Shown here: positions 17,118 through 25,975 of the stretch, one piece after another
How positions within the stretch are numbered: position 1 is the stretch's first letter
Layout: each line of letters opens with the position of its first letter
Source: Candidatus Aegiribacteria sp.
GTDB lineage: Bacteria; Fermentibacterota; Fermentibacteria; Fermentibacterales; JCC-6
DNA: 64,000 bases
Direction: 5' to 3'
NCBI GenBank assembly: GCA_023138735.1
Contig: JAGLOY010000013.1
Location: forward strand, 34,482 to 98,481
The notes under the pieces: model-generated
The model's input: the letters and a program-made list of their open reading frames with translations, nothing else
The model's database searches: none
What the model was told of the DNA's origin: nothing
Position numbers and translations under genes: made by a program

Positions 17118-18950
17118 CTACTCAATAACCACGAAGCTTTGTACGGATTCAGAATCAGCAGTCTGCATGCGTACGAAGTATATACCCGATCCATAATTTT
17201 CAAGTGCCATACTGTGATGACCTTCCATATATTCGCTTCCAGTAGAATACATTATCCTGCCAGACAGATCGTAGACAGTAAGAGATACGAAGGACGGTTC
17301 GGGAATAGCGAATTGCAGGACCGGTGAAGCGGTTGTCGGGTTTGGGGCAACTGCATACAGGAGATATGTATCGATTCCACCTTCCAATTCAATCCCTGTT
17401 GGATCCCACGACACAATTACATCTTCAAGAACAGGAGTAGTATATAGATTGTAAGTAGTTAGCCAAGTACGGTACTGCAGCAAGTAATCGCCATCAGATA
17501 CAATATCTGAGATACAACAAGGATCTGTTAGGATTTCAGACCATTCACCCATGTCGCCTGGATCACTTGAGGTTCTTACTTGGAATAGAAGATAAGCCCC
17601 AGATGGTTCATTACAGTTCCAATTGATATCAAGCCACTCCGGGTGTTCCTGAAGATCAAGAATACTCGATTCCAGATTTCCTGTTGCTTGATAACGGTTG
17701 ACGTCCCACCAGGCTATTTGGTCACTATTGAGAGCTGCTCCCAGCACATCTACATAACCGTCGCCATTCATATCTTCAGCATAGACGGACATGGGAGCGC
17801 TGACATAGCCATCAACAAGATGCTCAGCCCAGGTGGTCCCTGCCCCGTCAATGTTCTCCCACCAGTCGATCTTGTAGGCATCCTTACCCGCACCCACTAC
17901 ATCGATGTCGCCGTCACCGTCAATATCAGTAGCATATACCGTGCAAGCCCAATCCATATTGTTATCAATTGTATGTTCGGTCCATGTGGTTCCAGAACCA
18001 CCTTCGTTCTCCCACCAGGTGATCTCGTCGTCATACCTAGCCGCTCCCAGCACATCGATATCTCCATCACCGTCAACATCAGCGGCATGGACCGAACAGG
18101 CACCGTTGAAGTGGTCATTAATGGTATGTTCCATCCAACTGGTACCGGAGCCGTTATAGTTCTCCCACCAGGCGATCTCGTCGGCCACGGACGCCGCACC
18201 AAGTACATCGATATCCCCATCACCGTCAACATCCTTTGCGAAGACGGATCTAGCAGTATTGAAATTACCATCAATAGTGCGCTCTATCCAGCTAGTACCG
18301 ATCCCATTCAAATTTTCCCACCAGGTGATGTCATCAGTGAGATAAGCCGCTGCCAGCACATCTACATCCCCATCACTGTCAACATCAGCGGCATAAACAG
18401 AATTAACCGAATAAAAATTGTTGTCAACCACATGCGCTGTCCATGAGGTTCCTGATCCGTCATTGTTCTCCCACCACGTAATCTCTTCCATCGCATCAAT
18501 GCTGCCAGAACACGATCCCAGAACATCGATATCGCCATCTCCGTCAATATCCTCAGCGTAGACAGAGTTTGCAAAGTAGAAGAAAGTATAAATGGTATGC
18601 TGAGTCCAGAGAGTGCCGGACCCATCCAAGTTTTCCCACCAAATGATATCGTCATCATAATGTGCCGCACTCAGTAGATCCATATCATCGTCACCGTCGA
18701 TGTCAGCGGCGTGCACTGAGCAAGGACCATTAGAATTGTCATCAACTATATACTTGATCGGATCATATTCCAGTTGTAAAGAACCTGGATAACTGGAGAA
18801 TTGAATATCGGAATAAGAGAAGAATTTATTTAGCCAGTTGGTGACTGGACCGGGGACACCATCACCACCAGACCAGTCAGTCTGGTAGGCTGTGCCTGCA
18901 AGGGAAAGAGAAGAAAGAGTAAGAACTGAAACAACTTTTAATAAATTCAT
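17118..18950 (-). CDS. VCBS/FG-GAP repeat protein with Por-type sorting domain
   Basis: 610 residues from the ATG at 18948-18950. The signal peptide is 1 to about 20. There are eight or so repeats of about 45 residues, each holding DVDGDGDIDVLGAA followed by EITWWEN and a HTID-type turn, filling residues 60-440. D-x-D-G-D-x-D loops bind calcium in this family. The final 75 residues (APNPTTASPVLQFAIPEPSF, LTVYDLSGRIMYST, GIYFVRMQTADS) are a sorting domain for T9SS-like export. The repeats are near-identical, suggesting recent internal amplification. It is a probable cell-surface or matrix protein. Upstream in-frame ATGs at 18989 and 18986 have poorer support. Confidence 0.85.
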   Translation of the reverse strand: MNLLKVVSVLTLSSLSLAGTAYQTDWSGGDGVPGPVTNWLNKFFSYSDIQFSSYPGSLQLEYDPIKYIVDDNSNGPCSVHAADIDGDDDMDLLSAAHYDDDIIWWENLDGSGTLWTQHTIYTFFYFANSVYAEDIDGDGDIDVLGSCSGSIDAMEEITWWENNDGSGTSWTAHVVDNNFYSVNSVYAADVDSDGDVDVLAAAYLTDDITWWENLNGIGTSWIERTIDGNFNTARSVFAKDVDGDGDIDVLGAASVADEIAWWENYNGSGTSWMEHTINDHFNGACSVHAADVDGDGDIDVLGAARYDDEITWWENEGGSGTTWTEHTIDNNMDWACTVYATDIDGDGDIDVVGAGKDAYKIDWWENIDGAGTTWAEHLVDGYVSAPMSVYAEDMNGDGYVDVLGAALNSDQIAWWDVNRYQATGNLESSILDLQEHPEWLDINWNCNEPSGAYLLFQVRTSSDPGDMGEWSEILTDPCCISDIVSDGDYLLQYRTWLTTYNLYTTPVLEDVIVSWDPTGIELEGGIDTYLLYAVAPNPTTASPVLQFAIPEPSFVSLTVYDLSGRIMYSTGSEYMEGHHSMALENYGSGIYFVRMQTADSESVQSFVVIE

Positions 18951-19079
18951 TAGTATTCTTTCTTTCTCTGAAAGGAAACCTATCATCATAGGTTCAAGTG
19001 GTCGAAGATTCTCTTCTACGGGCTCCTTTCGAAAAATATCCTATATACTCTATAATGAGAGAAGTTAACCTCTGTCAAT

Positions 19080-19320
19080 ATCAATGTAAAAGCATAAGCT
19101 CCCTCAAGGGGGGCATTCACTTTTGTGGCTGGCAGGTAGGGATTCCCTTCGACTCGCAAAGCTCGCTCAGTGTAAACTCACTATCTCGATTTATAACTGA
19201 GCTTTCTCTCTCTTATGCACACTATACAGCAAAACGACCCTCAAGGGGCCGTTTTAGCTAAAATGGCTGGCCATCTGTCTGAGAGTTGGAACACTTTTGC
19301 CGTTTGGTTATGCCGTATTA
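19080..19320 (-). repeat. Paired tRNA-end-like repeats, copies 7 (type I) and 8 (type II)
   Basis: Hairpin CCCTC-AAGGGGGG, then TGGCTGGCAGGTAGGGATTC at 19126 (type I). 138 bases later, after hairpin AACGACCC...GGGCCGTT, TGGCTGG at 19264 begins a type II core. The stop of the truncated adenylyltransferase lies inside this element (19308-19310). Confidence 0.78.
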
Positions 19321-19700
19321 CTAATTAAAGTGAGGGATTCCCAGAGTTCTTTGTAATAACTCCCAACATACGTTTTCAGGTATTCATCCCATACATCAGG
19401 AGGCAGGAGAGTTTCCAGGTTCCTGCCTTTGGGTCCTGGGGATCTCTCCCATCCGGTGCGAAACCCAATCTCCCATCCGAACATCATCAGTACGGTCTCC
19501 CGAAGCCAGCACTCAATGTAGAACTTGAGCAGGGGCATCTGCTTTCGCCAGAGCGGTTTTGGAATGTGAGAACCAAGTGCGAAGTAGAAGCTGGTGCAGC
19601 ACCTATAGTAGAGATCGGCCGTAGGTCGAGAGGGGATGTAGCCGCTTTCATTGGCGGGAGGGAGGTAAGGAACACGATCATCCTTATGTAATGCCTCCAT
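19308..19700 (-). pseudogene. Truncated aminoglycoside 6-adenylyltransferase-like gene
   Basis: The 130 codons match only the C-terminal half of AadK/AadE-type aminoglycoside adenylyltransferases: the DDRVPYLPP entry, then YYRCCTSFYFALGSHIPKPL, ECWLRETVLMMFGWEIGF, and LPPDVWDEYLKTY. The N-terminal nucleotidyltransferase domain with its catalytic Asp residues is absent. In its place, ending 17 bases inside this frame, is the quinone-reductase-like gene, so a recombination event has joined the two. Without the catalytic domain it cannot modify drugs. The stop codon is provided by repeat copy 8. The family match is by eye but the pattern is characteristic. Confidence 0.7.
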
Positions 19701-20664
19701 GCCCCAGAGTTATCACCACTTTTCCCTTGGCATTCCCTTCTGCAAAATGCTGGAACGCCTCTTGAAAGTCACTGAGCGGATACACTCTGTCAATTGCAGG
19801 GACGATATCGCCTGCTTCACAAAATTCCGTAATGGATATCAGGTCCTTTCGGTTCTGTGGGACCATCAGTATTCGAAGGTTCCTGTTCGTTGTCCATCTT
19901 ATCAATGGCCCCATTAGCAGTATCTGGAACATCACGGTCATGGAACCCCCGACGAAGAAGTAAGTGCCATTGGGGCGAAGGGTCTTTCTGCATGCAATAA
20001 CCGAATGACGGGCGATGAGATCAAGGATTAAATCATACTTCTCTCCGCTGTTTGTGAATTCTTCCCGGCTGTAGTCGATCACTTTATCTGCACCTAGCGA
20101 GCGCATGAAGTCTAACTTGCCTGTGTTATCCACTCCGGTAACTTCCGCTCCGCACAGCTTTGCCAGCTGTATTGCATAAGATCCTGCACTGCCCCCGGCA
20201 CCATTGATCAGCACCTTCTGCCCCGGCTTTGCCTTTCCCTTATCGAGGATCCCCCGCAGGGCGATCGAACCGGCCTGAGGTATTGCTGCTGCCTGCTCGA
20301 AAGTCAGACCTGCCGGTTTCAGCGTCAGTGTTTTCCCATGAGTGGTTACATACTCGGCAAGACCGCCATTGTAGCCTGGCATTTCTCCGAACACCTCATC
20401 TCCCGGTTTGAATTCCTTATGGCTCTCTCCAACCGACTCCACCTGTCCAGCGATGTCGGATCCCGGTATCGTCTGCCCCGGCTTCAGAAGCCCACCAATG
20501 CGGGCATATAGCGGTTTTCCGCTCAATAATTCCCTATCCGAGCCATTCAGAGATACCGCATGAATCCTGATCAGGACTTCATCATCCTCAGGCTCTGGTC
20601 TTGCCATCTTAATCATTTCAAGCACATCAGGTGGTCCATACTTTTCGAATACGATTGCTTTCAT
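19684..20664 (-). CDS. NADPH:quinone reductase-like MDR dehydrogenase
   Basis: 326 residues starting at the ATG behind GAGGGGAG (MKAIVFEKYGPPDVLEM). It has the zinc-free medium-chain dehydrogenase plan: a GroES-like domain with HAVSLNGSD and IPGSDIAGQV, then the Rossmann domain with VLINGAGGSAGSYAIQLAK and ADKVIDYS. There are no structural zinc cysteines. Relatives reduce quinones or alpha,beta-unsaturated carbonyls with NADPH in the cytosol. It overlaps the truncated adenylyltransferase at its 3' end. Its substrate cannot be told. Confidence 0.9.
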   Translation of the reverse strand: MKAIVFEKYGPPDVLEMIKMARPEPEDDEVLIRIHAVSLNGSDRELLSGKPLYARIGGLLKPGQTIPGSDIAGQVESVGESHKEFKPGDEVFGEMPGYNGGLAEYVTTHGKTLTLKPAGLTFEQAAAIPQAGSIALRGILDKGKAKPGQKVLINGAGGSAGSYAIQLAKLCGAEVTGVDNTGKLDFMRSLGADKVIDYSREEFTNSGEKYDLILDLIARHSVIACRKTLRPNGTYFFVGGSMTVMFQILLMGPLIRWTTNRNLRILMVPQNRKDLISITEFCEAGDIVPAIDRVYPLSDFQEAFQHFAEGNAKGKVVITLGHGGIT

Positions 20665-20771
20665 GGGCTCCCCTCTCAGATTACTCCGATCAAGTCTTCT
20701 GCGAAGCAAAATGTTCCAATTTTTCTGGAGATATACATAACAGTGCATCCGTTGAATTCTACATACTCATG

Positions 20772-21977
20772 CTATTCCTCAGCCGATAGGGGCAGATCAC
20801 CTATGAATACCTGTGGATAGTATTCAGGATCTTCGTCGTATGCGAGGAACTGATCATCCTTGATTACCACCACCCAGTTTTCAGCCCGTTCTCCGGTATC
20901 CAGCGCAACGGTATAGAGGAAATTACCGTCAAGGTCATAGACGTTGAAGGTGCCTAATCTGATGGTACCTTTTCTTACCCAGATTCTGCCGTGACCATCT
21001 ATCGCGAGCCCAGCGATTGCGGGTCTGTATGGGTTGGGTTCCCAGTTTGCCATCTCGGGATCCATCCCCACCTGTCTCAAATTGATATTGACCACTTCTG
21101 TCTCGATATCGATCTCCTCCTGAGTCTTGAGAACTCGCTCGAAATCATCGTCGATGACTGTGAATATCTCTTCCCCATCAGGTGTCAATGCGGAGAAAGT
21201 ATAGATGTCAGTTGCCACGGGAGCTGTAAGTACCATCCCATCAGGTGAGGCAGCGAAAGAGAGTGTGTTGTCCTCCTGCATAGAGCTTAGGTCAGAGGGA
21301 TCGAAAGGCGACATGCTCTTGAAATAGACGGTGGAGGGCTCAACATCTCCGAGGGGCCATCTAGAAATGGAAGTTCCCATGAACATGCCTTCTTCACTCT
21401 GTTCGTACTCGAGTTTCATCCCTACGATTGCGCCACCGTTCACAGCGGTTACACGTACGGGTGGAGAGGGGATAAAACCCTGAAGATCCATCATGTATTC
21501 CAGGTTCCTGTCGAAATAGATAAGTTTCCCACCCATTGCGTCTGCTACGACAAGTCCGGGCTGAACCGAATCCGGTTCTGCGGATTCCTCTCCCTCGGGA
21601 AAGCATGCCATAGCTACCGGAGACAGGAACTCTCCCGGTCCACTTCCATGCCTTCCTAAACTCATTAGGAATTCGCATTCTGGTGAATAGAGTTTGATGG
21701 AGCTGCTCTGCGGGTCCAGCACGGCTATACTGCCGTCCGGGAGTATATCAGCACCAGCCACCTGGCCTAACACGTAGTTGCTGTCCCCAAATTCAATGCC
21801 GATCGAGTCAGTGACCGTCATATAGAAATCGGCTTCTGGAAGATCGTATTCCTCTGTCTCATATGTCTCAAGTGCTTGATCGTTTTCGTCAGCTATCACG
21901 TCCTCCGCAGGCTGATCTCCTCCGCAGGCTAATGGAATGAGAAGCACCCCGAACATTACAATTAGAAACACTTTCAT
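20772..21977 (-). CDS. Six-bladed beta-propeller lipoprotein
   Basis: 401 residues, lipobox PLAC at about residue 15-18 then GG. The Glu/Asp-rich linker is followed by propeller blades, including GSIAVLDPQSSSIKLYSPE and GRHGSGPGEFLSPV, then GLAIDGHGRIWVRKG. It belongs to the same broad family as the gene at 5672. No catalytic residues are seen. It is transcribed together with the outer-membrane protein upstream (36 bases apart), perhaps as one envelope unit. Confidence 0.82.
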   Translation of the reverse strand: MKVFLIVMFGVLLIPLACGGDQPAEDVIADENDQALETYETEEYDLPEADFYMTVTDSIGIEFGDSNYVLGQVAGADILPDGSIAVLDPQSSSIKLYSPECEFLMSLGRHGSGPGEFLSPVAMACFPEGEESAEPDSVQPGLVVADAMGGKLIYFDRNLEYMMDLQGFIPSPPVRVTAVNGGAIVGMKLEYEQSEEGMFMGTSISRWPLGDVEPSTVYFKSMSPFDPSDLSSMQEDNTLSFAASPDGMVLTAPVATDIYTFSALTPDGEEIFTVIDDDFERVLKTQEEIDIETEVVNINLRQVGMDPEMANWEPNPYRPAIAGLAIDGHGRIWVRKGTIRLGTFNVYDLDGNFLYTVALDTGERAENWVVVIKDDQFLAYDEDPEYYPQVFIGDLPLSAEE

Positions 21978-22013
21978 CTTTACTCCTTTCCAAGAGACTG
22001 TCAGTTGAAGGGA

Positions 22014-22583
22014 TTAGTATCCGAGGACATTTACAAGCAATGATACCCCGATATCCGACGCCCCTTCTTGAGGAGACTTGTAGTGCAGTGAGATCTCCGC
22101 TGACAAATGCCTGATCGGTTCATAACCCACGGTTCCCAGTATGCCGATACCTTTGAGTGCTTCTCTTGAGTAGTTGCTCGTTCCGTCGTGGAAGAAATAA
22201 CCAATACCCGCGCCAAGACCTAAATAAAGGGAAGGAGCCCTTTCCTCGAGGTAGTACTGCACTTCCAGGCTTTCTATGCAGGTGGTTATCGTAACGTCAT
22301 CGTTTTCTTCATTCTTTACTGAGAAAATAAACGGATGACGACTGTAGAAGAAACTCAGCCTGTTGTTGCATGCATACCCGATCCTTGGGGACGCGGCGAA
22401 TGCAACTGAAGAATTGTCTTCTTCCTCAGGCCCGATCTCATCGTATTGCACTCCCGAATAGCTGTCATATCCGATTCCGAGCCCCAGTCCCAGCAGAAAC
22501 CCCTTTCTCTCCCCATCCCAGGCTCGAGCCGAACCGGCCGTCAGGAGCATCAGGGTGATTATTATGACAAGTCTTGCCTTCAC
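22014..22583 (-). CDS. Small outer-membrane beta-barrel protein
   Basis: 189 residues with GTG start behind GAGGT. The signal peptide (TAGSARA) precedes a mature chain of alternating hydrophobic strands and Gly-rich turns, such as LGLGLGIGYDS and LYLGLGAGIGYF. The chain ends in a strand with aromatic terminus (LLVNVLGY), as OmpA/OmpX-type barrels do for BAM recognition. About eight strands are likely. It precedes the propeller lipoprotein gene in the same direction. Confidence 0.75.
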   Translation of the reverse strand: MKARLVIIITLMLLTAGSARAWDGERKGFLLGLGLGIGYDSYSGVQYDEIGPEEEDNSSVAFAASPRIGYACNNRLSFFYSRHPFIFSVKNEENDDVTITTCIESLEVQYYLEERAPSLYLGLGAGIGYFFHDGTSNYSREALKGIGILGTVGYEPIRHLSAEISLHYKSPQEGASDIGVSLLVNVLGY

Positions 22584-22738
22584 TTAGTACCTCTTTCTGT
22601 GAGATTTCCATGCAGTTGATCTACACGGTGTTCCGCGCATACTGCTGCTTCGCGGCAATGAATGCTTTCAAACAGGTCAAAATCACTCCTTCTTTTCAGT
22701 TTGACAACTTGAATCTGTTGCATTACCTTTGAAACATG

Positions 22739-22775
22739 GCTTACGCTGTAAGCTAGTATAGTTTACACTGTAAGC
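22739..22775. promoter_or_regulatory. Tandem TetR-type operators
   Basis: Two 15-base inverted repeats, GCTTACGCTGTAAGC (22739-22753, perfect) and GTTTACACTGTAAGC (22761-22775, one mismatch), have centres 22 bases apart, two helical turns. They lie 70 bases ahead of the TetR start and between divergent genes, so autoregulation and control of the outer-membrane gene are both plausible. Confidence 0.6.
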
Positions 22776-22845
22776 CTGTCAAGCCCTAAGCAGGACAATG
22801 GGCTTCAAGAGATGGATGCAGGCGAGAACAGCAGATGGAGAGAAA

Positions 22846-23604
22846 ATGGCAGTAACGGCAAACAACGGGGAATCCCGACAGCCACTGAGCAGAGACCGGA
22901 TTCTTAATGCGGCAGTGCTTCTTGCCGACCGGCAGGGGGTTGAAGTTCTGTCCATGCGGAGACTGGGGCGTGAGCTGGGTGTCAGGGCAATGTCGCTCTA
23001 CAAACATGTGGCCAACAAGGACGATGTCCTGGACGGGATCGTCGACATAGTGGTAAGCCAGATCGATCTGCCGCCGTATGGGACCGAGTGGCGCAAGGCA
23101 ATGGGTGACCGCGCTCGATCAGCACGTCAGGTATTCCTCCAGCATCCGTGGATAGCTGCGCTATTCGAATCACGACTTACGCGACCCCAACAGACGCCCG
23201 TTCGCCTGCGATATGTGAATACCCTCCTCGGTCTATTGCGACAGAATGGATTCTCTGTCTCAAACGCTTACCGCGCATTATTAATGATCGACAGCTACCT
23301 CTATGGATTCACACTGCAGGAAGTGAACTGGCGGCTGGAGGATGGCAATGCTTCGCGCAGCGAAGAGGAAACGGTGCATCAGGTGCCGATGGAGACGTAT
23401 CAATACCTTTTCGAGATATACACTCATTTAAGTTCACAAAATGCTGGGATCTCCACACGTCTGAATACCGAGTTCGCTCTTGGTCTGGAGCTTATCTTCG
23501 ATGCGCTTGAGAGACTTCGAGAAAACGGGACAAAATTCGATTCACCAGATGCACCAACGCCTCTGCCGGATTCAGACGGAGAAGACTGTAAACTTCAGGA
23601 TTGA
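22846..23604 (+). CDS. TetR/AcrR-family regulator
   Basis: 252 residues starting at the ATG behind GGAGA; an upstream in-frame ATG at 22798 is also possible. The N-terminal HTH is RDRILNAAVLLADRQGVEVL then SMRRLGRELGVRAMSLYKHV with NKDDVLDG, the canonical TetR_N motif. The C-terminal domain resembles TetR_C_1 (IDLPPYGTEWRKAMGDRARS), as in tetracycline-type repressors. It probably binds the tandem operators just upstream. The effector is unknown. It is divergent from the outer-membrane protein gene and is followed by repeat copies 9 and 10. Confidence 0.9.
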   Translation: MAVTANNGESRQPLSRDRILNAAVLLADRQGVEVLSMRRLGRELGVRAMSLYKHVANKDDVLDGIVDIVVSQIDLPPYGTEWRKAMGDRARSARQVFLQHPWIAALFESRLTRPQQTPVRLRYVNTLLGLLRQNGFSVSNAYRALLMIDSYLYGFTLQEVNWRLEDGNASRSEEETVHQVPMETYQYLFEIYTHLSSQNAGISTRLNTEFALGLELIFDALERLRENGTKFDSPDAPTPLPDSDGEDCKLQD

Positions 23605-23639
23605 TCGAAAACTCTCAGGTGAGTTCATGCGAAATCCAG

Positions 23640-23935
23640 TTTTCTATTGTTTCAAAGATGGCTGGCGGGTAGGGATTCCCTTCGACTCGCTATGCTCGCT
23701 CAGGGTAAACTCACCCATGGGTTCTCATCCCTGCAAAATACTCAAAACAGAAACAGCCCCGAGGGGCTGTATCTATTTTGAGTGGCTGGCCACCTGTCTG
23801 AGAGTTGGAACACTTTTCGTGCTTGGTTATGCGAAATAGTGCAATAAATAAGCTATATTTGCAGATGTTTGATCTTCTTTGATGTTTCAGAGGAATTCCC
23901 CAGCTTGAGCGATTAAGATGAAAAAGCCCAAAAAG
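23640..23935 (-). repeat. Paired tRNA-end-like repeats, copies 9 (type I) and 10 (type II with tail)
   Basis: TGGCTGGCGGGTAGGGATTC at 23659 (type I); a strong hairpin; then TGGCTGG at 23783 with the type II core and the long tail also seen in copy 3 (GAGGAATTCCCCAGCTTGAG). The distance between the two TGGCTGG motifs is 124 bases, slightly shorter than in the other pairs. Confidence 0.78.
23753..23779. terminator. Bidirectional terminator within repeat pair
   Basis: ACAGCCCC (23753-23760) pairs with GGGGCTGT (23763-23770). ATCTATTTT follows on the plus strand, and a T-rich run follows on the minus strand as well. Confidence 0.7.
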
Positions 23936-24047
23936 TGCTATGTCCTGATAGTTGACACAATCCACAGTTAAATCTATTTTATCTAATAGGTCCAACTTAG
24001 AACCAGACTCAATAGTTATTGCTCGGTAGGCATTGTATGGGAGTAAT

Positions 24048-25652
24048 ATGAGACTCATTAAGATAATTGCTTACTTGATTCCGATTGTACTCTTTGTAGG
24101 AGAAGCTTCATCTGATAATCCAGTGGAGGAATGGATTGTGTACTACTCTGGCTTAATGGGTTTTAGTTGTGATGTTCCGATTTCTATCGCACTCGATAAG
24201 GATGGGAATATCTATATAGCCGGAAAAAGCAATCATGGCAGTAATCAAGATTTCACAATCATAAAATACGACACAAGTGGAACAGAGGAGTGGGTTGCGA
24301 TATACGACGGGTCGGGATTTGATTATCCGTATTCCACGATTCTGGATTCAGACGGAAATGTTTCTATTACCGGAATGAGTGAAGGTAGCGATTCCGGATG
24401 GGATTACGCAACCGTCAAGTATAACAGCGAAGGTTTGGAACAGTGGGTTGCCCGTTACCAGGGAGTGGATGATAACTGGGATATTTCAAACTCTATCACT
24501 TCAGATGAAAATGGAAACATTTACGTTACCGGAGAAAGTGATCGATATCCATACAGCGGCGGGGATACTGACTACGATTACTGTACCATTAAATACAACT
24601 CTAGTGGTGAAGAACAGTGGGTTCGACTCTATGATACTGGCCAGGAAACCGATGATCTAGGCAAATCCATTTTCGTGGGTGAAGATGGAAATGTGTATGT
24701 AACAGGCGGATCATATATAGATGCTGTTCATCATTTTAATTTCACTACGATCAAGTATGACAGCACCGGATCTGTTCAGTGGACTGCGGATTACGACAGC
24801 AAGGGGAATGGGCTTGACATAGCTTACTCGATTATAGGGACTGCAGATGGGTACCTATACGTGGGCGGAACCTGCTCCTTTAACGCAGGAGGAGATAAGG
24901 ATTATGCTGTGGTTAAATATGATGATGATGGTAACGAGCAATGGGTGGCATACTGGAGCGCAAGTTATTCGAGTTTTAATTCAATGGTAGTGGACAACAG
25001 TGGGAACGTGTACGTAATATGTTCGACCACTGCCTATCTTGATATTCAGAAATACAGCTCTGAAGGAAATATAGAATGGGCCGCCGCTTTTGATGGACAC
25101 CCTCTCGATATTTGTTGTGATGAAGCAGGTGATGTTTATGTAACCGGGTCCCGTTATAATGGAGATAATTACGATATAGTCACCTCGAAATACTGCTCTA
25201 GTGATGGTATAGAACAATGGACGGTCTATTTCAATGGCCCAGACAATTTGGATGACAGAGGTTTTGCGCTTGCCTTGGATGATAGCGGGAATATCTTCGT
25301 TACTGGATCCAGCAGGAGTAATGCATCGTGGGATGATTTCGTCACAATCAAGTACTCGCAGACAACCGGTATAGAGGGAATTCAAGAGGATCTACAACCC
25401 AGCATTTATGTTTATCCAAGCCCAGCAAATACTTACGTTTCGATTGGCATCATAGCACTTTCTGATTCGGAAGTTACACTCTCCATTTACGGACTGGATG
25501 GAAGACTGGTGGATACTATACTCGCAGGTCACCTGCAAGAGGGTGAGAATACCTTCAAATGGCAGACTTCCGGTATTCCGGAAGGAATCTATCTTCTTAG
25601 ATTTCAAGCAGATTCATTCGAGAGTACTACCCGGGTTGTGGTGGTACACTGA
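24048..25652 (+). CDS. SBBP-type beta-propeller protein with Por-type sorting domain
   Basis: 534 residues, ATG behind GGGAG. The signal peptide is 1 to about 22. Repeats of about 55 residues, each of the form GNIYVTGES...YDYCTIKYNSSGEEQWV, are SBBP beta-propeller repeats, here seven or eight filling residues 30-430. The C-terminal 80 residues (VYPSPANTYVSIGIIALSDS, LSIYGLDGRLVDTI, GIYLLRFQADSF) are a T9SS-like sorting domain. It should be surface-exposed. The A+T content is higher than average for the window. It stands between repeat copy 10 and copy 11, so it could be part of the accessory series. Confidence 0.85.
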   Translation: MRLIKIIAYLIPIVLFVGEASSDNPVEEWIVYYSGLMGFSCDVPISIALDKDGNIYIAGKSNHGSNQDFTIIKYDTSGTEEWVAIYDGSGFDYPYSTILDSDGNVSITGMSEGSDSGWDYATVKYNSEGLEQWVARYQGVDDNWDISNSITSDENGNIYVTGESDRYPYSGGDTDYDYCTIKYNSSGEEQWVRLYDTGQETDDLGKSIFVGEDGNVYVTGGSYIDAVHHFNFTTIKYDSTGSVQWTADYDSKGNGLDIAYSIIGTADGYLYVGGTCSFNAGGDKDYAVVKYDDDGNEQWVAYWSASYSSFNSMVVDNSGNVYVICSTTAYLDIQKYSSEGNIEWAAAFDGHPLDICCDEAGDVYVTGSRYNGDNYDIVTSKYCSSDGIEQWTVYFNGPDNLDDRGFALALDDSGNIFVTGSSRSNASWDDFVTIKYSQTTGIEGIQEDLQPSIYVYPSPANTYVSIGIIALSDSEVTLSIYGLDGRLVDTILAGHLQEGENTFKWQTSGIPEGIYLLRFQADSFESTTRVVVVH

Positions 25653-25774
25653 TGCTGGAATACTTCCGGCTCTACAGAATTGTAACGACAGAGAAGATAC
25701 TCTCGTAATTTTGTATTCTCAATATACATACATATTGTTTATTACTAGCAACAGGTTACTGCGCTCAAAGCATT

Positions 25775-25935
25775 GAACCCCGGTATAGCGAAGGCCTTCA
25801 ACATCATGGAGACGCTGAAGGCTGACTTATCAAAAGTGGCTGGCGGGCAGGGATTCACTTCGACTCGTTCTACTCGCTCAGTGTAAACTCACCATTTTGA
25901 TCTTCGATCAAAGGTCCGAATCGTGAACTTCAACT
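25775..25935 (-). repeat. tRNA-end-like repeat, copy 11 (type I)
   Basis: Hairpin GCCTTCA...TGAAGGC (about 25791-25822), then TGGCTGGCGGGCAGGGATTC at 25837, 139 bases before the same motif in the genuine tRNA-Gln. The right flank (GTCCGAATCGTGAACTTC) is shared with copies 1 and 5. Confidence 0.78.
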
Positions 25936-25964
25936 ACAAAAGTAAAAGCCCCCTTGAAGGGGGC
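25936..25964 (-). terminator. tRNA-Gln terminator
   Basis: On the minus strand, GCCCCCTT/AAGGGGGC (25948-25964) is followed by TTTTACTTTT. It begins 11 bases after the tRNA CCA. The same hairpin appears in repeat copies 1, 5 and 7. Confidence 0.85.
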
Positions 25965-25975
25965 ATTCACTTTTT

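Noticed and set aside
17643..18446. 267-codon plus-strand frame inside the VCBS protein
   Set aside because: It is the antisense of near-identical repeats, with repeat-like VVIPS...IDIPITVNI patterns that mirror the real gene; no ribosome site or signal.
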